From positions 868,001 to 932,000 of the forward strand of contig CAVYFA010000016.1 in assembly GCA_963767715.1 (NCBI GenBank): a stretch of DNA of 64,000 nt, read 5' to 3'. Below are positions 1 to 8,529 of this stretch, piece after piece. A program made the position numbers and the translations under genes. This DNA comes from CAVSXS01 sp963767715 (GTDB taxonomy: Bacteria > Chloroflexota > Ktedonobacteria > Ktedonobacterales > Ktedonobacteraceae). Each line of letters begins with the position of its first letter. Within the stretch, counting starts at the first letter, position 1. The notes beneath the pieces were generated by a model. That model ran no database searches, was not told where the DNA came from, and was given only the letters and a program-made list of their open reading frames with translations.

Positions 1-33
1 TACACAAGTGCAAGGCTGTGATAGAATAGCGTT

Positions 34-551
34 ATGATTTTCTCTGAACCGCGCGATCCCAGATTTATAACCATGCGACGAGGCGGGAGTTTGACCGATG
101 ATCATCACCATCTCCTTGCACTGTGGGCAGCCACATGCGCGGAGCACGTCCTGCACCTCTTCGAGGAGGCTCAGCCTTCGGACTCGCGGCCGCGTCACGC
201 CATTGAGCAGGCTCGGGCCTGGACGCGCGGCGAGATCACGATGTCGGAGGCCCGCGCGGCGGGCTGGCCATGCGATGGCGGCGGCCAGGGATCTGAGCGG
301 CGCGGCGCGCCATGCCGCGTATGCTGCCGGTCAGGCGGCGGCGGTCGCGCATGTCGCCGCGCACGAGCTCGGCGCAGCCGCCTACGCGATCAAGGCCGCG
401 CGCGCGGCTGCGCCTGAAGGCGATGGCGAGAGGACCGGCCGAGCTCGAGTGCCGCTGGCAGCGCGAACATCTCCCCGATGAAATTCGCGAACTGGTGCTT
501 GATGATCAACGACGACGCAATGACGTGTGCTGGTCTGTATTTACTTGTTAA
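34..551 (+). pseudogene. Putative immunity protein (Imm-5-like), frameshifted
   Basis: Three consecutive pieces in three frames read as one family. The first frame (from 34, or ATG at 73) gives TDDHHHLLALWAATCAEHVL and runs to about 260. The second frame (about 265-415) gives an Ala/His-rich helical stretch (HAMAAARDLSGAARHAAYA). The third frame (about 430-551) ends with CRWQREHLPDEIRELVL. This order matches my recollection of the small alpha-helical 'putative immunity protein' family often misnamed exonuclease SbcC. Joining the parts needs two shifts, each in the +1 direction. As written no single frame gives a whole product, so it is a decayed gene or carries sequence errors. No toxin or polymorphic-toxin gene lies beside it in the window. 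The family call rests on remembered patterns. Confidence 0.55.
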
Positions 552-986
552 CCAACCCGGCTTCACGCAGAACGCCTCTCCTACTTGACCTCACGTGCGT
601 ACAGATACAGGTGCCACAGGAGAGAGTGCATCAATCTGCTCTCAGAGGTAGAGGAGTCAGAAGAAGCTACAGAAGGAAAAGGACTCGACACCACCAAAAG
701 TACATGGTGATGTTGCTGAAATGGTAAAAATACTGGCAAACACCCAACCAGTCAGCAACAATCAGCTCGTCAAACGTCAAGAGAAACCGAAAGGGTAAGC
801 ACGAGCCGACAGTCCATTGATCATCATGGGTCTGTAAAGTATATAGGCGCGATTTTTTAATCCCTAGCGAAGAAGAATTGAAAGCGCGTTGCTGTACAAT
901 TGCCGTACAGGGGGAGATACGCCAAAAACAGAAACGTCCCAAGCCGCATCTCTCCTGGCTTGAGACGGTTCGAAATGGGCGTTCGG
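552..986. other. Intergenic region, no convincing gene
   Basis: About 430 bases between the decayed immunity gene and the tRNA gene. Short open stretches exist, for example around 610-800 where Glu- and Lys-rich segments in two frames could be joined by a shift, but none has a ribosome binding site or a recognisable motif. I see nothing else in it. Confidence 0.4.
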
Positions 987-1060
987 TAGCGCATACGGGA
1001 GTCGAACCCGTGATCTCCGCCTTGAGAGGGCGGCGTCCTGGACCACTAGACGAATGCGCC
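987..1060 (-). tRNA. tRNA-Glu (CTC anticodon)
   Basis: Read on the minus strand the gene starts GGCGCAT at 1060 and ends ATGCGCT plus discriminator A at 987. The seven-base-pair acceptor stem has one G-T pair. The D-arm carries AGTGGTCCAGGAC, the anticodon stem CCGCC/GGCGG encloses CTCTCAA, and the T-arm is ACGGG-TTCGACT-CCCGT. The anticodon CTC reads the Glu codon GAG. The 3' CCA is not encoded (the next bases are CCG), so it must be added after transcription. Length is 74 nt without CCA. Confidence 0.95.
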
Positions 1061-1103
1061 TTGTTCCTTTGTGGAACTATCATACCGCCCGTCAGACCTT
1101 TTG

Positions 1104-1577
1104 TCAATAGGATTTTTCGACCTCGGCCAGCATTGGTTCCATGTCCAGAGGCGCGTTGTTACCTGCCCAAAGCTGACGCCCGCCGGGCTCATTACGTGTA
1201 TCCCAATAGATCTCCAGGCCGTTCCCATCAGGATCATCAAAGTACATGGCCCAACTGATATAGTGGTTGACCGTGGAGACGACAATGCCTGCCTGGGTCA
1301 GGCGCCTGTAAGCCAGCACGAAGGAGCGTTTGTCGGGCACTTCGAAGGCGACGTGGTACAACCCGGTACCATTCTCGGGCGGACTGGACGCCATAGCTCC
1401 CACTCGCTGTAAGGCGATCTCGTGGTGGAAATCCCCACCGGTCAGGAAGACATAGTGATCGTCTACCTTTTCCGTGACGCGCATCCCCAAAAAACGAGTG
1501 TAGAACGCAACAGAACGTGCGAGGTCGCGCACCTTCAAATGCGCGTGTCCAATTTTTGTGGTATACCCCTCTGCCAT
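1104..1577 (-). CDS. VOC-superfamily dioxygenase/glyoxalase-like protein
   Basis: A 157-residue protein with the two-module beta-alpha-beta-beta-beta layout of the vicinal oxygen chelate fold. GHAHLKVRDLARSVAFY opens module one (His13 is the likely metal ligand), GTGLYHVAFEV opens module two (His75), and GNGLEIYWD gives Glu122, the usual third ligand. The pattern resembles catechol 2,3-dioxygenase (CatE)-type and glyoxalase/bleomycin-resistance proteins. The substrate cannot be told from the sequence, and there are no pathway partners beside it. It is read away from the kinase gene that follows and ends just upstream of the tRNA-Glu gene on the same strand. Confidence 0.8.
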   Translation of the reverse strand: MAEGYTTKIGHAHLKVRDLARSVAFYTRFLGMRVTEKVDDHYVFLTGGDFHHEIALQRVGAMASSPPENGTGLYHVAFEVPDKRSFVLAYRRLTQAGIVVSTVNHYISWAMYFDDPDGNGLEIYWDTRNEPGGRQLWAGNNAPLDMEPMLAEVEKSY

Positions 1578-1883
1578 AGTGTTTACCTTTTTTCGATACT
1601 ACAAGAGGTACTCTTACTCCAGGACGAAAATATGAGCGATACGCTCACACACTCATACGCCTCTTCTACTTATTCTACGGTGCAAACATTAAGCGGAGCG
1701 TACCAGAGATGCCCATCTTTTCTCATTTTGATTAAATTTATGTTATAATCTCGCAGGCCCACACGTTCAATTTGTGTTGTCTCTTTGTGAATTACAGACA
1801 TGTGATACGTCGATAGATGCTGCGATTGAAGTTCGTGGGATGCTTGTCGAGGAACGGTCAGCCTATGCGCTAAGGGATTGTAT
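1578..1883. other. Divergent intergenic region
   Basis: About 300 bases between the VOC gene (minus) and the kinase gene (plus). It holds an extended -10 element for the plus strand and a small palindrome GAGCGATACGCTC near 1632-1644. No gene is supported here. Confidence 0.5.
1741..1749 (+). promoter_or_regulatory. Extended -10 promoter for the WD40 kinase gene
   Basis: TG at 1741-1742, one base, then TATAAT at 1744-1749, a perfect extended -10. The -35 region is poor, as is common for extended -10 promoters. It lies 135 bases before the ATG at 1884, leaving a long leader. Confidence 0.5.
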
Positions 1884-3917
1884 ATGGTTCCGGCAACGAT
1901 ATTTTGCACATATTGTGGCACTGCCAACCGTGGAGAATCCGCGTTCTGTTTCGCCTGTGGGCATCCATTGCAAAGTGCTCCCCCAAACCCGTCCCGACCC
2001 TTCCCGCGCAGCGTAGGTTCCTCGCGGCACTACCCCAATGTAACTGGAAAGCTCCCTGCGCGTGCCGTGCTGAAACAGCGCTATCGCATCCTTGGCCGGG
2101 CGGGAAATGGTGGCTTTGGAGCGGTGTATAAAGCAGAGGACATGGAGTTCGGGAATCGCCTGGTCGCCGTTAAAGAGATGTATCGGGGAAGAGAATTCGA
2201 CGCGCAGGGTACGTCAAACGCAGCCGAAGCCTTCAAACGAGAGGCGATGCTGCTGGCAAATTTGAAACATCCCTCGCTCCCAAGCATCTATGATCATTTC
2301 TCTGAGGCCGGCCACTGGTACCTGGTGATGGATTATATCGAGGGTGAAACTTTGGAAACACTCCTCCAGAGGATGCGCCGTTTTCGCGTCGAGGATGTCC
2401 TGCGTATCGGCATCCAGCTTAGCGATGTACTCAACTATCTGCATTCCAGTCGCCCGCCGATTATCTTTCGCGATCTCAAGCCGGCCAATATCATCATGAC
2501 ACCCAGGGGCCATATTTACCTTGTCGATTTTGGTCTGGCGCGCCTCTTTGATCCGGATCAACCTGGCGGCTCTACCTCCTTCGGCTCCCCCGGTTATGCT
2601 GCGCCTGAGCAGTACGACAGCGTGCAGACTACTGTGCGCGCCGATATCTATAGCTTCGGTGCCACACTGCATCAGATGTTGACCGGAATCCATCCGGCTC
2701 TGCGGCCTTTTGAGTTTGCTCCGATTCGTTTTGCGCCCGGTACGCCACTGGCCGATTTTGGGACGCTTATCGCTCGCATGTTGGAGGTGAGTCCGAATCG
2801 CAGGCCGGAAAGTATGGCCGTCGTCCTGCATGAATTGGAGCGTATCGCCAATCAGTTACGAAGCATGAGAGGAGCAAATTACAGCTCGACTCCATCCTCA
2901 GCTCCTGCCAGGTCACTTACACCCGGTCCGTCGTCACAATCCCCCTCTCGCAGTAATCCACCTTCTTTATCGGGTATAGTTGCCCCTCCTGTTGGTACGC
3001 TGCTCTACCTGTTCGAGGGCCACCAGGATGAGGTCAATGACCTGATCTGGTCGTCCAATGGTTCGAATGTGGCCTCTGCGAGCAGTGACGGCACTGTTCA
3101 GCTCTGGAATATCGCTACGGCATCGGTTGGTATGATCTACAGAAATGGACAAAAACAGGTTCGGTCAGTAGCCTGGTCGCCCGATGGCTCGCGCATCGCT
3201 ATTGGCTATTCGGGAGATAGGCGCGATACGGAAACTGTACATGTCATCCGGGCGGTGTCAGGTGAGTGTATTTTCACCTTTGCAGGCGGCGGTGGGGGAT
3301 TCTGGAATTCGCGGGAGGACAGGTCCATCTACACCCTGGCCTGGTCGCCCGATGGCTTGCGCATCGCGTGGGGCGGCGGCGAAAACAAAGTCGATGTCTG
3401 GGATGCCCAGACACGTCGCCAACTGGTCTCGTACAAAGGCCATAACAGCAGCGTACTTACCCTGGCCTGGTCGCCCGACAGCAGGCAGATTGCCTCGGGT
3501 GGTGCGGACGACGCGGTGCATATCTGGGATGCCGCCACCGGCAGAAGTGCTGCCACGTATTTCAAACACTCTGCCGCCGTGACGGGTGTGGTGTGGTCAT
3601 CCAACGGCCAGCGCATCGTGTCAGGCAGCCACGATAAGACCGCGCAGGTCTGGAATGCGATCACCGGCACCACGCTGACTACCTATCGAGGCCACGCGGA
3701 ACAAATCCAGACGGTAGCCTGGTCGCCCGATGGCAGCCGCATCGCCACAGGCAGCCGGGATGGCAGTGTGCATTTATGGGACGCCGGCAAAGGCACGCCC
3801 ATCTTTACCTACAACGGCCACGTGGGCAGCGTCAATGTCGTGCGCTGGTCGCCCGACGGCAGGCGACTTGCGACGGCGGGTGCGGATAAAACGATCCATA
3901 TCTGGCAAGCCGCGTGA
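1884..3917 (+). CDS. Zinc-ribbon Ser/Thr protein kinase with C-terminal WD40 propeller
   Basis: About 677 residues from ATG 1884 (an upstream in-frame TTG at 1878 has no better support). The N-terminal zinc ribbon uses Cys8, Cys11, Cys22 and Cys25. A Hanks-type kinase domain follows at about 67-325: glycine loop GRAGNGGFGAVY, Lys97 in VAVKEM, catalytic loop FRDLKPANI with Asp197 (Phe replaces the usual His of HRD), DFG at 215-217 and an APEQ activation-end motif. A Ser/Pro/Thr-rich linker leads to seven WD40 repeats (AWSPDG signatures) from about 365 to the end, enough for one closed seven-blade propeller. No transmembrane segment is seen, so it should be cytoplasmic. The propeller probably acts as a protein-interaction platform. 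Substrates are unknown. Confidence 0.93.
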   Translation: MVPATIFCTYCGTANRGESAFCFACGHPLQSAPPNPSRPFPRSVGSSRHYPNVTGKLPARAVLKQRYRILGRAGNGGFGAVYKAEDMEFGNRLVAVKEMYRGREFDAQGTSNAAEAFKREAMLLANLKHPSLPSIYDHFSEAGHWYLVMDYIEGETLETLLQRMRRFRVEDVLRIGIQLSDVLNYLHSSRPPIIFRDLKPANIIMTPRGHIYLVDFGLARLFDPDQPGGSTSFGSPGYAAPEQYDSVQTTVRADIYSFGATLHQMLTGIHPALRPFEFAPIRFAPGTPLADFGTLIARMLEVSPNRRPESMAVVLHELERIANQLRSMRGANYSSTPSSAPARSLTPGPSSQSPSRSNPPSLSGIVAPPVGTLLYLFEGHQDEVNDLIWSSNGSNVASASSDGTVQLWNIATASVGMIYRNGQKQVRSVAWSPDGSRIAIGYSGDRRDTETVHVIRAVSGECIFTFAGGGGGFWNSREDRSIYTLAWSPDGLRIAWGGGENKVDVWDAQTRRQLVSYKGHNSSVLTLAWSPDSRQIASGGADDAVHIWDAATGRSAATYFKHSAAVTGVVWSSNGQRIVSGSHDKTAQVWNAITGTTLTTYRGHAEQIQTVAWSPDGSRIATGSRDGSVHLWDAGKGTPIFTYNGHVGSVNVVRWSPDGRRLATAGADKTIHIWQAA

Positions 3918-4127
3918 TATCTCTTTATTAAAAAATCTCTACCGATCCCCGTCAATGTTACGGCCTTCCCGCTGATTCATGCTCATTATCAGGCCATGCT
4001 TTTTTCCAGCAAACGACGAAAAAGCTGAAATATTCGTGTGATGTGTATAAACTGTTTCCCGTGGACTGTGTTAAGTATCAGCAGAGCAGTAGAACAGAGC
4101 GAAGCAGCACATAAAGGGAGGTATGCC

Positions 4128-4847
4128 TTGAATTTTCCAGTTCAGATTGGCTTACCGCAAATAATTTTGTTTATTGTAGCGCTTATCGGACTCTGGCTGT
4201 TTATCACAGCAGCGGCAGGGCTGGTTCGCCGTCGCGAAATACACGAATTGAAGGAAGAGGTAATGAGGACAGGAGAGCGCTATCCTCGCAGATGGGGCTT
4301 CGGGCGCCTGCGTTGGAAGCGCGGGATAAGCGGCATTCTGCTGCTGGCCATTGCCGTCTCCCTCTTATGGTTGACCTTCCTCGTGCAGACGTACCTGGGC
4401 CTCACAGGTGATATCAGGGTGGCGCGTATCCACGCTACGCAGGTAGCGAATGTGCCGCATATGATGAGTGTAGAATTGATCCTGTACGATCAGAACGGCA
4501 AGCCCACCTCGGATAAAACCTATATTGTGCAAGGGGACGAGTGGATGCTCCAGGGCGATATCGTCAAGTTCCCGACCTGGCTCAACATACTTGGACTGCA
4601 TTCAGGCTTCAAGCTCACCCGCCTGGAGGGACGTTTCGATAATATCAATATGGAGCGCAACTCGACGCATACCGTGATCGAACTCAACGGTGGCGATGAC
4701 AATTTCTTCAAGACGGTTCAGGAGCAGGCCTGGACCTCGCCCTTCGTGGATTCTGCCTACGGCTCAAGTACGTTTTTAAGCCCGGATGGCAAAACCTACG
4801 ATGTCTTCGTCTCCCAGGACGCGCTGCATCCAGAGCCGGTGAAATGA
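4128..4847 (+). CDS. Membrane protein of unknown function, two N-terminal TM segments
   Basis: The chosen start is TTG at 4128, preceded by AGGGAGGT with 5-base spacing; a longer reading from 4038 has no such site. The 239-residue protein has a first membrane helix (IILFIVALIGLWLFITAAAG), a short basic loop, a second helix (ISGILLLAIAVSLLWLTFLV), and then about 150 residues probably outside the membrane, beta-rich, with no catalytic motif I recognise. Similar two-helix proteins are sometimes labelled 'multidrug transporter' in databases, but nothing here supports transport. It follows the kinase gene by 210 bases on the same strand and may be read separately. Confidence 0.7.
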   Translation: MNFPVQIGLPQIILFIVALIGLWLFITAAAGLVRRREIHELKEEVMRTGERYPRRWGFGRLRWKRGISGILLLAIAVSLLWLTFLVQTYLGLTGDIRVARIHATQVANVPHMMSVELILYDQNGKPTSDKTYIVQGDEWMLQGDIVKFPTWLNILGLHSGFKLTRLEGRFDNINMERNSTHTVIELNGGDDNFFKTVQEQAWTSPFVDSAYGSSTFLSPDGKTYDVFVSQDALHPEPVK

Positions 4848-4856
4848 TGCTCTCTC

Positions 4857-4908
4857 CGTAGGGAGGCGATTGATATACTACCAGGACACGATCAGTCGCG
4901 TCCCTACG
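4857..4908. repeat. Imperfect inverted repeat of the GTAGGGACG type
   Basis: Arms CGTAGGGAGGCGATTGAT (4857-4874) and ATCAGTCGCGTCCCTACG (4891-4908) pair at 16 of 18 positions around a 16-base loop. It sits between two convergent genes and covers the stop codon of the minus-strand hydrolase, so it may act as a bidirectional terminator. It shares its GTAGGGACG core with the hairpin at 45429-45476. Confidence 0.65.
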
Positions 4909-5755
4909 ACGGGTGTTGTCTATCCTTCAACAGCCGTTCTAGAGCCTTGATGGTGGCACTCCACGCATTTGATTGTGGGTCGATCAGATCGAAGTGGTCG
5001 ATGCCCTCCAATTCAATATATTCGACGGGGTCGTGCGCGGCCCTCGCTCTTTCAGCGTAACGCCGGCTGATCTCGATGGGTACGTGTGTGTCCTCCGTTC
5101 CGTGCAGCAGCACCTGCGGCACCCCTAAGGGCAGCAGCGCAGCGGGAGAAGCAGCGGCATAGCGGTCGGGTGCGTCTGGCCACGGTTTCCCCAGCAATTC
5201 AACGACAGCATCATTACTCAGGTGTAGTTTCCACGCCATTTCGAGATCGAGCACCCCGGCCTGGCTGATGACCCCAACCAGCTCGAGGGGCGCGCCTGTC
5301 TCGCCCCGTGCTTCGTGGGAGCCGGCCAGAGGGCCGCCAGCAGCGATGCGTGGGCGCGCCGCCAGCCAGACCGCCAGGTGCCCCCCGGCAGAATGCCCAA
5401 TCGCGACAACCCGCCGTGCATCCAGGGGATAGAGCAGCGCCATCTCCTGCACATAATCGGCGGCGCGCGCTACGTCCAGCAATGTGCCGGGCCAGCCGCC
5501 GCCGGGGTTGCCAACGCGACGGTATTCGATATTCCAGGCGGCGTACCCACGCGCGGCCAGGTCTTTCGCCAGCGCGGTCATCAGCGTCAGGTCGTAGCGC
5601 GCCCGCCAATACCCACCATGAAGCAAGAGAGCGACCGGGTAGGGCTCTCGCGTACTCGCTTGCTGCGGGAGATATAATTCGCCGAATTGCTCGCTCTCGG
5701 GACCATATGTGACCAGATGCGGCTTGACAGAGGGTGAAGCTGACTCTTTGGGCAT
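4904..5755 (-). CDS. Alpha/beta hydrolase, BD-FAE/kynurenine-formamidase-like esterase
   Basis: A 283-residue cytoplasmic alpha/beta hydrolase. HGGYW at 46-50 forms the oxyanion hole, as in the hormone-sensitive-lipase and formamidase branches. The nucleophile elbow GHSAGG places the catalytic Ser at 122, GTEDTHVP carries the likely Asp, and GIDHFDLID the likely His. The call is for an esterase or amidase, with the substrate unknown. No tryptophan-degradation genes lie nearby, so a role as kynurenine formamidase is not supported. Convergent with the preceding membrane-protein gene. Confidence 0.82.
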   Translation of the reverse strand: MPKESASPSVKPHLVTYGPESEQFGELYLPQQASTREPYPVALLLHGGYWRARYDLTLMTALAKDLAARGYAAWNIEYRRVGNPGGGWPGTLLDVARAADYVQEMALLYPLDARRVVAIGHSAGGHLAVWLAARPRIAAGGPLAGSHEARGETGAPLELVGVISQAGVLDLEMAWKLHLSNDAVVELLGKPWPDAPDRYAAASPAALLPLGVPQVLLHGTEDTHVPIEISRRYAERARAAHDPVEYIELEGIDHFDLIDPQSNAWSATIKALERLLKDRQHPS

Positions 5756-5841
5756 GCAGACCTCCTTTGTGCCAGCATAGCACGTATCGATCTCGTAAGC
5801 AAAGTCTTGAGTGATCTCATTTGCAACTCATCCTCGTATTG

Positions 5842-5847
5842 TATAAT
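5842..5847 (+). promoter_or_regulatory. Likely -10 element upstream of the DUF1684 gene
   Basis: TATAAT at 5842-5847 with TTGCAA 15 bases upstream at 5821-5826. The spacing is short of optimal. It is 114 bases before ATG 5962, whose ribosome site GGAG lies 9 bases upstream. Confidence 0.4.
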
Positions 5848-5961
5848 GATCTGGCTTTCGCGGGCCGTTTTCTGTGAGCACCCAGGTACCTGGCTGGATT
5901 TTGTCCCGGCACTGCCTGATCAGTTCGTTTGTAAGTAGTACTAACACATGGAGATAGCACA

Positions 5962-6603
5962 ATGTCCGATTTACTCGATCTCTACGATTACCGCATTCGT
6001 GTCTCTGCTATGTACCGCGTGCGCAATCGAGCCATCCTCGCCGGCGAAAATGCCGAGGTGGTCTGTAAAAATTTTCGCGCAGCCAGAGACGAACTATTCT
6101 TATCTCACCCGCAATCTGCCCTGGATGAAGGTCAGCGCGCGCGCTTCGAGGGGCTGCGCTATTTCCCCTACAATCCGTCTTTGCGTGTTGCGGCTGAAGT
6201 CGATACGCGGGTCGAGCCAGAAGTGTTGACCGTTCCGAAGAATGCTGAAGAGTCGATGACCATGACAAGAGTTGCACTCCTGCATTTTACACTCGCCGGT
6301 CAGCAGGCTGCCCTCGCGATGTACTGGCTCAATATCTATGGCGGAGGCCTGTTTTTGCCATTTCGCGATACGTCCAGTCCGGCACAAAGCTACGGCGGTG
6401 GGCGTTATCTCTTCGATACCATCAAGGGCAGCGATTTTTTACGTCCGGCCGGAGCATCAGACCTGGAACGCATCGTGCTGGATTTTAACTACGCCTACAA
6501 TCCCTCCTGTGCGTACAACTCGCGATGGGTCTGTCCCCTGGCGCCCATTGAAAATCGCCTCAATATCGCGATCACTGCTGGCGAGCAAAACTTCTCCCAT
6601 TGA
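5962..6603 (+). CDS. DUF1684 family protein
   Basis: A 213-residue soluble protein. The C-terminal signature (GGGRYLFDTI, then LDFNYAYNPSCAYNSRWVCP and APIENRLNIAITAGE) is that of DUF1684, a family with no established biochemical role. The conserved block has two Cys, many aromatics and a His/Asn/Arg-rich core. The N-terminal part (LYDYRIRVSAMYRVR, then FRAARDELFLSHPQSALD) also fits the family. The gene converges on the sirtuin gene with 8 bases between the stops. Function unknown. Confidence 0.85.
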   Translation: MSDLLDLYDYRIRVSAMYRVRNRAILAGENAEVVCKNFRAARDELFLSHPQSALDEGQRARFEGLRYFPYNPSLRVAAEVDTRVEPEVLTVPKNAEESMTMTRVALLHFTLAGQQAALAMYWLNIYGGGLFLPFRDTSSPAQSYGGGRYLFDTIKGSDFLRPAGASDLERIVLDFNYAYNPSCAYNSRWVCPLAPIENRLNIAITAGEQNFSH

Positions 6604-6611
6604 AGGGCTGC

Positions 6612-7379
6612 TTACGAGAATGTGACGGATTCTATAATGCTGGGCAGAACTACACCCGCCTTCTCGTGAATCACCACGTCAGCGTAATCATCAAGTGGCG
6701 TAGGCAGCAGGTTGATGATGATCAGGGGAATATCCAGGCCGAGCGCCAGGCGTGGCAGGCTCGCTGCCGGCGTCACCTTGAGCGATGATCCGACCACCAG
6801 GAACAGGTCGCAGGAGGATGCCAGGTCTTTCGCGCGCGACAGGGCTGCCTCCGGAACGCGCTGGCCGAAGAGGATAGTGGCCGATTTCAGGTAGCCGCCG
6901 CACTCCGTACAGGTTGGATCGACTTCGCCCGCGTCGATGCGCCGTTGCAGCGCCTGCATCGAGGAGCGCGCCCCGCACAGGGTACAGGCTGCCTCGCGTG
7001 ACGTGCCATGCAGCTCGACGATGCGCTCAGGCTGGTTACCCGCGTCGTGGTGCAGCCCGTCGAAGTTCTGTGTGATGATGCCGATCAGCTTGCCGCGCCG
7101 CTCTAACTCTGCCAGGGCGTAGTGGGCAGCGTTGGGCCCGGCCATAGCCACCTGTCCCGAGAGATTGCGCCTCGACTGCCAGTACTGGCGGCGCGCCTCG
7201 GCGCTCGAGATGAAGGCTTTAAAGCTGACAGGCGGCTGCTCCAGCCAGGGAGAGCCGGGGCTGCGAAAATCGGGGATGCCCGACTCCGTACTGATGCCCG
7301 CGCCGGTCAGCGCGGCGATGCACTGTGCGTGCTGCACGAGTTCGATGGCATCCTGGAGTCGTTCGGCTAAGCTGAGCAT
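6612..7379 (-). CDS. NAD-dependent protein deacylase, sirtuin (Sir2/CobB family)
   Basis: A 255-residue sirtuin that removes acyl groups from protein lysines using NAD+. TGAGIS (25-30) and GIPDFRS bind NAD, TQNFDGLHHDAG is the second NAD motif, and His124 in ELHGTS is the general base. Two CxxC pairs (CTLCG and CTECGG) hold the structural zinc. GSSLKVTPAASLP and the late NLLPTPLDDYAD segment fit bacterial class III/U enzymes. The Tyr/Arg pair that marks CobB desuccinylases is not obvious, so acyl preference is open. It is 17 bases downstream of the epoxide-hydrolase-like gene and probably co-transcribed. Confidence 0.93.
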   Translation of the reverse strand: MLSLAERLQDAIELVQHAQCIAALTGAGISTESGIPDFRSPGSPWLEQPPVSFKAFISSAEARRQYWQSRRNLSGQVAMAGPNAAHYALAELERRGKLIGIITQNFDGLHHDAGNQPERIVELHGTSREAACTLCGARSSMQALQRRIDAGEVDPTCTECGGYLKSATILFGQRVPEAALSRAKDLASSCDLFLVVGSSLKVTPAASLPRLALGLDIPLIIINLLPTPLDDYADVVIHEKAGVVLPSIIESVTFS

Positions 7380-7396
7380 GGGTGCGGCGAATTCTC

Positions 7397-8395
7397 CTAC
7401 AGGCTCTCGAGGAAGGCAATTATGGCCGCGTTAACCTCGTCGGCGCGCTCGAGCTGAATCCAGTGCCCGCAGCCTTCAAAAACCACGTCGCGCAGGTTCG
7501 GAACGAACTGTCTCTGTCGCTCCACTCGCGCGCTCGTACCGGGTATCTCGAAGACGGGGTCGCGGTCTCCCCACATGAACAGCGCCGACTGCACGACCTT
7601 CGCACCACTGTACGCGGCCATCAATTCCCAGTTGCGGTCAAAGTTGCGGTACCAGTTCAGGCCGCCGCGAAAGCCGGTGCGCTCGAACTCGCCCGCGAAG
7701 TAGTCGATATCGTCTTCGCTGATCCAGCCCGGCAAACTATCCGGAACCGGCGTTGAAGTGAACATACCCGCGCCAGGGTCGGGGGAAATCGGGTGCCAGC
7801 GTTCCGCGCCGGTAGCGTCGCCCGAAAGGGTGTAAAAAACCTGTCGCATGGTTTTATGCACATCCCGTTCCATCTCTTCCTCGGCGACGCCCGGCTCCAG
7901 GAAATAGAGCTGGTAAAACGAGTGATTGCCCACCAGTTGCCGCATCGCCTCGGTCGGGCGTACGGAGGCGCGCGGCCCGTAGACCTGGCTGCGCGGGATA
8001 TAGGGGACGCTCGTCGCAATCACGGCCCGGAAGCGATCAGGCCGCATCAGCGCGGCGTTCCAGGCCACGTTCGCGCCCCAATCGTGGCCGACAATCACCG
8101 CCTGCTCCTCACCGAGTGCGTCGAGCAGTCCTACCAGATCCCCGACGAGGTGCAGGAGAGTATACGCCTCTATGGCTGCCGGGCAATCCGTCTGACCGTA
8201 CCCGCGCTGGTCGGGCGCCACGACACGATAGCCCGCGGCCGCCAGCGCGGGTAACTGGTAGTGCCACGCATACCAGCATTCGGGAAAACCGTGACTGAGC
8301 AGGACTAACGGCCCCTCGCCCTGCTCCGCGATGTGCATGCGTATTCCGTTGGTTTCGATGAAACGGTGCGTTAATTCGCCTGTTGGAACCTGCAT
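7397..8395 (-). CDS. Epoxide hydrolase-like alpha/beta hydrolase
   Basis: A 332-residue alpha/beta hydrolase with epoxide-hydrolase features: HGFPE (35-39) forms the oxyanion hole, the nucleophile elbow VGHDWGANVAW puts Asp at 105, WGDRDPVFE carries the acid, and GCGHWIQLE the His. Tyr-rich segments in the lid (NHSFYQLYF, LNWYRNFDRNWEL) could supply the two ring-opening Tyr. A haloalkane dehalogenase also uses Asp, but HGFPE and the Tyr residues favour an EphA-like epoxide hydrolase. It is followed by the sirtuin gene on the same strand. Confidence 0.85.
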   Translation of the reverse strand: MQVPTGELTHRFIETNGIRMHIAEQGEGPLVLLSHGFPECWYAWHYQLPALAAAGYRVVAPDQRGYGQTDCPAAIEAYTLLHLVGDLVGLLDALGEEQAVIVGHDWGANVAWNAALMRPDRFRAVIATSVPYIPRSQVYGPRASVRPTEAMRQLVGNHSFYQLYFLEPGVAEEEMERDVHKTMRQVFYTLSGDATGAERWHPISPDPGAGMFTSTPVPDSLPGWISEDDIDYFAGEFERTGFRGGLNWYRNFDRNWELMAAYSGAKVVQSALFMWGDRDPVFEIPGTSARVERQRQFVPNLRDVVFEGCGHWIQLERADEVNAAIIAFLESL

Positions 8396-8529
8396 TGTAA
8401 TGCCCTTCGATAGCCATGAATGTCCTTTTTTGAGGATGTCCTGACACTATTAACAATCATCTATCGCTGTCATGATACGTGAGGGCTGACTGGCTTGTCA
8501 AAGAAGGGTATCTATAACCTGTTCAGGAA

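Noticed and set aside
667..1107. A 146-codon minus-strand open frame
   Set aside because: It runs straight through the tRNA-Glu gene and has no motif or ribosome site.
2214..2831. A 205-codon minus-strand open frame
   Set aside because: Antisense to the kinase domain of the WD40 kinase.
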